From positions 1-6,992 of the forward strand of contig CAIZNF010000683.1 of assembly GCA_903934275.1 (NCBI GenBank): a DNA stretch of 6,992 nt, given 5' to 3'. Below are positions 1 through 4,990 of this stretch, one piece after another. A program made the translations under genes and the position numbers. Origin of the DNA: an uncultured Nitrosomonadales bacterium (lineage in GTDB: Bacteria; Pseudomonadota; Gammaproteobacteria; Burkholderiales; Gallionellaceae). How positions within the stretch are numbered: position 1 is the first letter of the stretch; the number at the start of each line of letters is the position of its first letter. Below the pieces are notes generated by a model, which worked only from the letters and a program-made list of their open reading frames with translations, was not told the origin of the DNA and searched no databases.

Positions 1-140
1 GCGATCATGCCGATCATCGAAGTCGCGGTGTACTGCGCGCCGAGCAACGCGTGCCCCGGCATCACACCGATGATGGTGAGCGGGATCGGTGCCATGATGA
101 CTAGAGGCACGAGATACGACTTGAACTGCGCCACCACCAG
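1..140 (-). pseudogene. RND efflux permease, internal fragment (duplicate of the right end)
   Basis: The minus strand encodes the segment starting L-V-V-A-Q-F-K and covering two membrane helices of an AcrB/HAE-type RND permease. It is the same sequence as at 6852-6992 and so does not represent a second gene copy. Going upstream past 141, the reading frame stays open through the leader of the truncated gene F', but the residues stop resembling an RND transporter: a Glu sits where a hydrophobic helix residue is expected. The RND reading frame here differs from that of F'. Confidence 0.8.
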
Positions 141-141
141 C
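1..141. repeat. Left copy of 141-base terminal direct repeat
   Basis: These bases are identical, base for base, to 6852-6992, so the window closes into a 6,851-base loop. The exact length of 141 equals a common largest k-mer in short-read metagenome assembly, which makes an assembler end overlap the simplest reading rather than a biological repeat. The repeat lies wholly inside RND permease coding sequence. It stops just where the codons expected for an intact RND gene (Leu-Leu-Val-Val) give way to Glu-Leu-Val-Val at 142. Confidence 0.95.
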
Positions 142-247
142 TCCCAGGTTGGTTTGCATCGGGCGCGACAGTATGGGCGACGGATCGCTGCGTAGTCGCG
201 CTCGACGTATTTGCGTAGGCGGATGCTGTTGTCGAAATAACGGACAT
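101..247 (-). pseudogene. F': truncated 5' end of a gene E paralogue, fused out of frame to RND sequence
   Basis: ATG at 247-245 is followed by about 33 codons nearly identical to the start of gene E (opening MSVISTTASAYANTSSATTQ). Identity to E ends at base 147. The frame then runs into RND sequence, adding a tail with three consecutive Trp, and stops at TAG (103-101); total 48 residues. A good ribosome binding site (GGAG, 255-258) lies 7 bases upstream of the ATG. Within the coding part the differences from E are two silent changes and one Ala-to-Thr change, which suggests F was once a selected gene. Only the N-terminal, leader-like part survives. The short peptide could be translated, but I see no reason to think it functions. 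The 34-base gap after gene E is the longest in the array. Confidence 0.75.
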
Positions 248-269
248 TTAAACTCTCCTTATGTTTTCA
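147..269. repeat. 123-base direct repeat, copy 1 (leader and start of F')
   Basis: Matches 1228-1350 with 4 mismatches in 123 bases and no gaps. It covers the first 33 or so codons of F', its ribosome binding site, and the bases that in copy 2 form the last codons (Lys-Thr-stop) of gene D. Copy 1 lies after gene E, yet it still carries this D-type gene end. The duplicated unit therefore spanned a D/E-type gene boundary. Confidence 0.9.
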
Positions 270-281
270 TCGCCAACGGCG

Positions 282-1328
282 CTAAGCCCGAGCAGAAAGC
301 TTTGGCGCCTCTGCCGAAAGGGTGGCTTGGTTTGTGTTGTTTACAGCGTTGGTGGATGCGCCGACATTGATGCCGTTTTTATTAAATTCAAGATTATTTT
401 GCAACTGCTGCAAGATCTGATCCAGTTGGGATTCATAACCTTTAAACCAAGGCTGGCGCTTCAAGTCATCGGCAGTTGCAAGCGAACCGGTTGTCCAAGC
501 GGTATTTGGGTGATGCTTCATCGCTTTCATTGCCGCCGTAATCAGTTGGACGATAGGGTCCTCGCTGTCAAGTTTTTCAGGAGCTTTGTTCTCAACCTCA
601 GCCGCGGCTTCATAGGCAATTTGAGCACTGGCACGCCCTATCGCCCATTCTAACGATGACTTTTCTTCGCTGCTCACATTGTCCAAGAAATGAATTTCGT
701 TTTTAAATCCTTCTGCAAAGTTACTGGATGATGAGAGAAATGTCCCGGCTTTACTTGGGAGATCCATCGCATACTCCACCTGTTGCCCCATAATTATTTG
801 CGCGATAACTCGCTCCTCTTTGGTGAACTGCCCACCCTCGTTACTTTTTACCGCGTACAGCGAACGACGATCCAAATTATTCATCAACGTGTACACGTCT
901 TTCCCGCCTTTGCTATCCATGTCAAAGGGCTTGCCGCTGGCTTTCATCGCCGCATATTGGGTATCCATACTCGCACGTGCTTCGAGGGCGACTTGCGCGA
1001 AACTCTTCTGTCCACCGGCTGCTGACGGATCATTGACATTCGGCGCGTTAGTCACTCCATTTGATAAAGCAAATGACGGAGACAGATTGTCGCGTCCGGC
1101 AAAAAACGGCGCATAGTTGTTCAGCGCAACCTCTTTCGATGCATTCCTGGCTTGAGCCGAGAGCGTCACAACGACCCCCGTTGTCGGGGGCGCGGTGTTG
1201 TCGGCGGAAGCAGCCGTATTGCTCGGTGGTTGGTTTGCATCGGGCGCGACAGTATGGGCAACGGATCGCTGCGTAGTCGCGCTCGACGTATTTGCGTAGG
1301 CGGATGCTGCTGTCGAAATGACGGACAT
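282..1328 (-). CDS. Gene E: putative secreted or targeted protein, 348 aa, function unknown
   Basis: No function can be assigned. Residues 1-54 are low in complexity and rich in Ser, Thr, Ala, Asn and Pro, opening MSVIST. Residues 55-61 carry TLSAQAR, the version of a motif shared by all five array proteins. The main body (about 108-310) looks folded and helical: a charged stretch around DRRSLYAVKSNEGG (153-166), then a helical region rich in Glu and Ala (220-250), and a C-terminal helix with WFKGYESQLDQILQQLQ (294-310). The tail is Asn-rich and ends with a second LSAEA-type motif (337-341). I see no signal peptide, membrane helix or catalytic signature. From memory the body resembles unnamed hypothetical proteins of Pseudomonas and related proteobacteria; I cannot verify this. 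The start is supported by GGAG 7 bases upstream, overlapping the stop of gene D. The 5' end is duplicated downstream in F'. Confidence 0.85.
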   Translation of the reverse strand: MSVISTAASAYANTSSATTQRSVAHTVAPDANQPPSNTAASADNTAPPTTGVVVTLSAQARNASKEVALNNYAPFFAGRDNLSPSFALSNGVTNAPNVNDPSAAGGQKSFAQVALEARASMDTQYAAMKASGKPFDMDSKGGKDVYTLMNNLDRRSLYAVKSNEGGQFTKEERVIAQIIMGQQVEYAMDLPSKAGTFLSSSSNFAEGFKNEIHFLDNVSSEEKSSLEWAIGRASAQIAYEAAAEVENKAPEKLDSEDPIVQLITAAMKAMKHHPNTAWTTGSLATADDLKRQPWFKGYESQLDQILQQLQNNLEFNKNGINVGASTNAVNNTNQATLSAEAPKLSARA

Positions 1329-1350
1329 TTAAATTCTCCTTATGTTTTCA
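1228..1350. repeat. 123-base direct repeat, copy 2 (D/E boundary and start of E)
   Basis: Partner of 147-269. It holds the end of gene D, the ribosome binding site and the first 33 codons of gene E. It is the copy in intact context, so it shows what gene F looked like before truncation. Confidence 0.9.
1336..1342 (-). promoter_or_regulatory. Ribosome binding site of gene E overlapping the stop codon of gene D
   Basis: On the minus strand the stop TAA of gene D is fused to the Shine-Dalgarno sequence (TAAGGAG), with 7 bases before the ATG of gene E. Terminating ribosomes would lie on the initiation site of E, so translational coupling is likely. The same arrangement precedes F' at 255-261. 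A weaker form (TAAGAAAA) lies between A and B. Confidence 0.75.
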
Positions 1351-2032
1351 CTACACCCGAAGCCGCACTTGGCTGGTTGCTCGCGAAATCGGAAGCAATC
1401 GGCCATGCCATCATTGCTCGAAAGCGTGCTGGTTGCTGGCCCTGTTGATCAAATATTTTGAGGAGAATGTCTGACGGAGAAGTCCCTTTTGCTTTTTCCG
1501 AGCTAATCATTTCTCGCAGTTGGCTCTGGTAACTGGCTGTTTGCTGGGTCATGTAAGCTTTACTTTCTGCCGTCACGGGTTCCCCACCCAAAAAACGACC
1601 AGGTTCACCTGGCTTTGTCCCTGAATAATCGTATCCAACATCATGCCCTAAAGTGAAGTCGTGTTGAGCCCAAGATTCAACCTGCCCTGTCCACATGGGG
1701 TTTGATGGGTCACTCTGGATCATAGATTTGATCGCATTTCCTCCCGCAAATTTTTCAGCCATAAATTGCTGAAAAACAGAGCTACTATCAGCAGAAATAG
1801 CGGAACCACTGGCGTCTGCCGAAGACTGAGCTTGATCAGCCGTTACAGAAGATGGGTGCTGCGTGGCGTTAGCAAGGGCTACCGCGAACGCATCGCGTGC
1901 CGCTTGTGAAATCGTGGCACGGCTGGAATTGGTATCAAACTGGGGCTGTGCAGTAACTTGCGCAACGCTAAACTGCCCTCCAGTGACGGTGATTGATGGC
2001 TGGCTTGTGGTAACGGTGTTGATAATGGACAT
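1340..2032 (-). CDS. Gene D: paralogue of gene A, 230 aa, function unknown
   Basis: Clearly homologous to gene A over nearly its whole length. Shared blocks include ATISQAARDA (residues 39-48), a GGNAI block (97-101), TAESKAYMTQQTASYQ (154-169), ISSEKAKGT (177-185) and DILLKIF (188-194). The C-terminal region shares QPARFR and WPIASDF, then VKT and stop. D differs by a Ser/Ala/Gln-rich insertion at about 58-85 and by lacking some residues near 145-150. The N-terminus is the array's usual Ser/Thr-rich stretch, opening MSIINT. There is no signal peptide, membrane helix or known catalytic motif. GGGAGT at 2038-2043 supports the start; the gap to gene C is 17 bases. Sharing between A and D is strongest in the last 80 residues, which are probably the functional core of this family. 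Confidence 0.85.
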   Translation of the reverse strand: MSIINTVTTSQPSITVTGGQFSVAQVTAQPQFDTNSSRATISQAARDAFAVALANATQHPSSVTADQAQSSADASGSAISADSSSVFQQFMAEKFAGGNAIKSMIQSDPSNPMWTGQVESWAQHDFTLGHDVGYDYSGTKPGEPGRFLGGEPVTAESKAYMTQQTASYQSQLREMISSEKAKGTSPSDILLKIFDQQGQQPARFRAMMAWPIASDFASNQPSAASGVVKT

Positions 2033-2049
2033 GATTTACTCCCGATCAA

Positions 2050-3096
2050 TCAAGCCGAAGTGTCGATCTTCTGACTAAAAATGTATTTTAGAAAACTGCC
2101 TGCATCAAACGAATTTTGACTACTGTTGTGATCGAGGAAGTGGTTCAGGTTGTTGATGACATCGAAAAGCGTGCCGTTCTTGCCTGGATCGGGCACTGCC
2201 TTTCCCCCGCCCGGATTGGTCAAAGACAGGTCGAGTAACGATGCGATATCCTTAAGTCGAGCGCTTGCCTCACCCGGACGCTGGGTCAGCATGGACAGAA
2301 AAGCCTGTGACAGTATTTTCTTGTTTGAGGCAGTCAGAAGCTGGAGCAGATCGATACTGCTTTCCGAGCCGCTGGTTGCCTTACCCAACTCTTCCGGCTT
2401 AGGGATAGCCCACACAACTTCCGCCGATACGTGGGTGATGAAATCATTTTTTTGAGGCACATAGCTTGTAAACGAGGGCATCGTATCGTTGCCGGTGGCT
2501 GCGGGCGTTTTGTCCGCAGAGGTTGAAAAAACTGAGATCATTTTTTCCAGAAACTGGAAATTTACGGCATGTCCCGGTCCTACATAATCTACAAAACCTC
2601 TATCAATCGAAGTTTGGTTGATGGCATCGCTATTCTTGATGCGATCCATCACTTTCGTGTCGGCAGCACTAAATTCAAATGTGAGCCTGTGTCCAGCCAT
2701 GTCACCGAGCGGTCCTTTGGAATTGGGGAATGCTCGGTAATTCGCGAGATCGAATGCCATGTCGTCCACATAGCGAGGATCCATACCGTTCTTGGATACA
2801 TATTGATACGCCGTCTCAAGCATTTTCCTGTCATCTTTGGTTAGGGAAATATAGAAGGACTGCCCAGTATTCATCTTGTGTACATACTCTACTGGTATGT
2901 CGGCGTTCATATCCGTAGTGTTGAATAATCTGGACAGCAGCATCGCATGCCCGCTGATATTGACAGTAGTATCTTGCGCGCCATTACTCGGCTTCGTCGC
3001 TGCCGTTGGGGGCGTAATATCGGCAACGCCAGATGAGTTGGCTTTGGTATTTGGCGATGTTACCGCAGCTTGAGCTTGAGTGTTAATAACGGTCAT
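2050..3096 (-). CDS. Gene C: putative secreted or targeted protein, 348 aa, function unknown
   Basis: I do not recognise a named family. It opens MTVINT, followed by about 40 Ser/Thr/Ala/Asn/Pro-rich residues. NISGHAM (46-52) occupies the place of the shared motif, running into AMLLSRLF (51-58). The next region (about 78-190) has mixed polar and aromatic residues with a DPRYVDDMAFDLANYR segment (106-121). Residues 195-215 look like a linker. A predicted helical C-terminal region (about 248-292 and 308-342) holds LLQLLTASNKK and a Gly/Pro-rich spacer (295-307). No signal peptide, transmembrane helix or catalytic motif is visible. From memory, Pseudomonas hypothetical proteins with a similar ISGxAxLLSRLF start exist. 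The start is supported by GGGAGT at 3102-3107 and a 13-base gap from gene B. Its body is unrelated to A, B, D or E by eye. Confidence 0.83.
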   Translation of the reverse strand: MTVINTQAQAAVTSPNTKANSSGVADITPPTAATKPSNGAQDTTVNISGHAMLLSRLFNTTDMNADIPVEYVHKMNTGQSFYISLTKDDRKMLETAYQYVSKNGMDPRYVDDMAFDLANYRAFPNSKGPLGDMAGHRLTFEFSAADTKVMDRIKNSDAINQTSIDRGFVDYVGPGHAVNFQFLEKMISVFSTSADKTPAATGNDTMPSFTSYVPQKNDFITHVSAEVVWAIPKPEELGKATSGSESSIDLLQLLTASNKKILSQAFLSMLTQRPGEASARLKDIASLLDLSLTNPGGGKAVPDPGKNGTLFDVINNLNHFLDHNSSQNSFDAGSFLKYIFSQKIDTSA

Positions 3097-3109
3097 GATT
3101 GACTCCCAC

Positions 3110-3958
3110 TTATGCTTTCAATTCAGTAGCAACAGTTTGTGGAGCGGTGGATTTTTCAGCCGTTACAGGGGGCGACGGTTGCGCGGCGGTAATTTGTTTC
3201 GGGTTTTTGTCCAACAACATCTCGATCAGGCTCATGGGGTCTTCGCCTTTGCCTTCCGCCCGGTGAGTGCGATAGTTGAAGTCCAGCTTAATTTTTGACT
3301 CCAGATCACTGGCATACTCTTTGGGGTATTGCGCCTGCTCGATAGCGGGCAACCCGTTGTAATGATCCAGAACGGACTTGAAGAAATTGGTTAATTTCCC
3401 CGTGCTGTTGTATTCCTCTATCACTTGCGCGCAGACTTTCGCTCGCCACACCTCTTCTTGCTTGGAAGATTCCATCCAAGCGGCACGGCGCTCATTGACG
3501 GTATAGATGCCGCTATCGTCATAAATAATGTTCGTCAATTGTTCTCTAGGTAGACCGGCAAAGGGATTTTTTTCATTGCCGTTATTGCTGCTTCTATTAA
3601 CAAATTCTGTGGCCTGCTTGGCTCTGGCTAACAACACGGGATCCTTGGTGTTGGGCGCCTCGCTGTCGTGCATTTTTTTATTCGCCTGATAAGTGTCGCC
3701 AGAGATTTGACCAAGAAGGCGTTTAGCTGTATCGGCCAGTTCCGAGCGGCTGAGCGTGCTGTCCCGTTTTTCGGCTCGGGCAGCACTATCGGCCAGTTGT
3801 CTGGCCAGGGTGGAAATCGTTTGCGTGTTCGCGGACTGCGTGCCGACGTCGCCTTGAACTCTTGGGGTTTCAGTCGCGCCACCGGTCGAATCCACCTGCT
3901 TGGCCGCTGCGCTGCCGCCTGTTTGAGCGAACGAATATGTATTGATAGAGCCGATCAT
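3110..3958 (-). CDS. Gene B: putative secreted or targeted protein, 282 aa, function unknown
   Basis: Opens MIGSINT, then a Gly/Ser/Thr/Gln-rich stretch and TISTLAR (47-53), its version of the shared motif. From there the protein is strongly helical and charged. RQLADSAARAEKRD (53-66) leads into helices spanning about 75-130. A central block follows with YDDSGIYTVNERRAAW (146-161), then residues 165-235 ending in KIKLDFNYRTHRAEGKG (222-238). The last 30 residues are Pro/Thr/Ala-rich and look disordered. The YDDSG...NERRAAW and LDFNYRTH blocks resemble, from memory, unnamed Pseudomonas proteins; no function is known to me. Only one Cys is present (176) and there are no membrane helices. The gap to gene A is 7 bases. 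Its ribosome binding site is weak (AAGAAAA, 3961-3967), so B may rely on coupling to A. Confidence 0.83.
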   Translation of the reverse strand: MIGSINTYSFAQTGGSAAAKQVDSTGGATETPRVQGDVGTQSANTQTISTLARQLADSAARAEKRDSTLSRSELADTAKRLLGQISGDTYQANKKMHDSEAPNTKDPVLLARAKQATEFVNRSSNNGNEKNPFAGLPREQLTNIIYDDSGIYTVNERRAAWMESSKQEEVWRAKVCAQVIEEYNSTGKLTNFFKSVLDHYNGLPAIEQAQYPKEYASDLESKIKLDFNYRTHRAEGKGEDPMSLIEMLLDKNPKQITAAQPSPPVTAEKSTAPQTVATELKA

Positions 3959-3965
3959 GGTTTTC

Positions 3966-4625
3966 TTATGTTTTCACTCCACCCGAAGCCACACTCGGCT
4001 GGCTGCTCGCAAAATCCGAAGCGATCGGCCACATCGCCATCGAACGGTAGCGTGCGGGTTGCTCGCCCTGCAGGTCAAATATTTTGAGAAGAATGTCTGC
4101 CGGTTCCGTACCTTTCGCTTTTTCCGAGCTGATCATGTCCCGCAATTGATTCTGGTAGCTGGCTGTTTGCTGGGTCGCGTAGGCCCGGCTTTCCGCCGTC
4201 ACTATCTCTCCGCTCGAATAGCGCAGAATGCCATCAATTGTTGGGTTTCCTGACGCACCGGGCATAGTGTGCGAAATATCGTAGCCAATATCGGAACCGG
4301 CGGTGTAGTCGTGTTCGGCATATTCATCTACCCACTTCGCCCACTGTGGATCTGATGGATCATTCTGGATCATCGCCCTGATCGCATTGCCTCCCGAAAA
4401 CTTATCAGCCATTGCCTGTTTGAAGAAAGGCTCACTATTGGCAGGAATAGCGGTGCTGGTAGCAACGGATGCCGCGAGCGCATCGCGTGCCGCTTGTGAA
4501 ATTGTGGCGCTGCTGGCATTGGCCGCTGGTTCAGTCTGTGCAGTAGCAATTTTTGGTGCGCTGGATTTCCCGGTCGCGGCCAGAATCGACGACTGCGCGG
4601 TGGTTATGCTGCTTATGGTGGACAT
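3966..4625 (-). CDS. Gene A: first intact gene of the array, 219 aa, paralogue of gene D, function unknown
   Basis: Opens MSTISS, with a Ser/Thr/Ala-rich stretch to about residue 40, then TISQAAR (41-47). The body is shared with gene D: FKQAMADKFSGGNAIRAMIQ (68-87), an acidic and aromatic middle (about 94-125) and TAESRAYATQQTASYQ (143-158). It continues with MISSEKAKGT (164-173), then DILLKIF (177-183) and a C-terminus containing QPARYR (189-194) and WPIASDF (199-205). No signal peptide, membrane helix or catalytic motif is seen. GAGGAG at 4633-4638 lies 7 bases from the ATG, the strongest ribosome binding site of the array. The disrupted paralogue at 4651-4787 lies only 25 bases upstream, so A was not originally the first gene. 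With the insertion upstream, its transcription may now start in or beyond the IS91 element; I see no convincing promoter. Confidence 0.85.
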   Translation of the reverse strand: MSTISSITTAQSSILAATGKSSAPKIATAQTEPAANASSATISQAARDALAASVATSTAIPANSEPFFKQAMADKFSGGNAIRAMIQNDPSDPQWAKWVDEYAEHDYTAGSDIGYDISHTMPGASGNPTIDGILRYSSGEIVTAESRAYATQQTASYQNQLRDMISSEKAKGTEPADILLKIFDLQGEQPARYRSMAMWPIASDFASSQPSVASGGVKT

Positions 4626-4650
4626 GTCATATCTCCTCGATGTTATGGTG

Positions 4651-4787
4651 CTACGATTTCACACTGCCAGATGCCGTGCCAGGTTGGTTGTTCGGAAAAT
4701 CAGCGGCAACCGGCCACATTGCCATTGCGCGGAAGCGCGCAGGTTGCTGTTCCTGCAAATCCAGCATCTTGATTAGAAGGTCGCAAG
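4651..4787 (-). pseudogene. 3' remnant of an A/D-family gene interrupted by the IS91 element
   Basis: The minus strand encodes 45 residues in one open frame to TAG at 4653-4651. It aligns without gaps to the C-terminus of gene A, with about 26 of 43 residues identical. Shared blocks are KxxDLQ, QPAR, AMAMWP and VK plus one residue before the stop. Homology ends abruptly at 4787/4788, where the oriIS-like terminus of the IS91 element begins. The 5' part of this gene is not elsewhere in the window unless it was chimeric: the only other broken gene, F', has an E-type start. The remnant shows that the array originally extended upstream and held at least three A/D-type genes. Confidence 0.85.
4784..4787 (-). 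other. CTTG tetranucleotide target at the oriIS end
   Basis: IS91-family elements insert next to GTTC or CTTG (GAAC or CAAG on the other strand), which abuts the oriIS end. Here CTTG on the minus strand directly follows the oriIS-like terminus and lies in frame within the interrupted A/D-type gene. Confidence 0.65.
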
Positions 4788-4990
4788 GATAGGAAATCCA
4801 AGCACCAAAGTCAAATCAAACGCGCGCCAAAATCCTCATCAATCCAATTTTCACCCGACAGACTTCTGAAAATCCCGCACCCACGACAAGAAATTGCCGC
4901 GCCATCACCCTAAAATACCCAAATCACGGTGCGCCTAAAACCCTTGGCACAACCGTTCCCGAACGAGACACATTTCTCATTTCGCCCCTC
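4788..4990 (-). other. oriIS end of the IS91 element, non-coding
   Basis: There is no gene here. Read on the minus strand, this stretch runs from the transposase stop to the element's terminus and finishes GGATTTCCTATC just before CTTG. As I recall, ISCR/IS91-type origins end in a TTCCTAT-containing sequence preceded by GCGTTTGA. Both elements occur here (GCGTTTGA at about 4815-4822), though more widely spaced than in the ISCR version. This would be the nicking site of the transposase and the start of transfer. Confidence 0.65.

Noticed and set aside
1..141. Terminal direct repeats as long terminal repeats or attachment sites of a mobile element
   Set aside because: The repeat is exactly 141 bases, perfect, and lies inside RND coding sequence. 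An assembly overlap explains it better than att sites, and no integrase is present.
1..262. Chimeric RND protein starting in the F' leader on the closed loop
   Set aside because: The RND frame stays open through the F' leader, but it has no ATG or GTG with a ribosome binding site there, and the residues are Arg-rich and unlike a transporter. It looks like a chance open frame.
282..4625. Small plus-strand frames opposite the array, such as 261-653 and 3668-4087
   Set aside because: They overlap genes with good ribosome binding sites and paralogous conservation; their translations show no domain or motif.
282..4625. Array proteins as flagellin-like or type III secretion substrates
   Set aside because: Ser/Thr-rich N-termini without signal peptides are compatible with such export, but no apparatus gene, chaperone or recognised effector domain is present, so the specific claim is not supported.
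4788..4990. A terminator or a small RNA in the non-coding stretch after the transposase
   Set aside because: I found no strong GC-rich hairpin followed by a T-run; position and terminal motif are better explained by oriIS.
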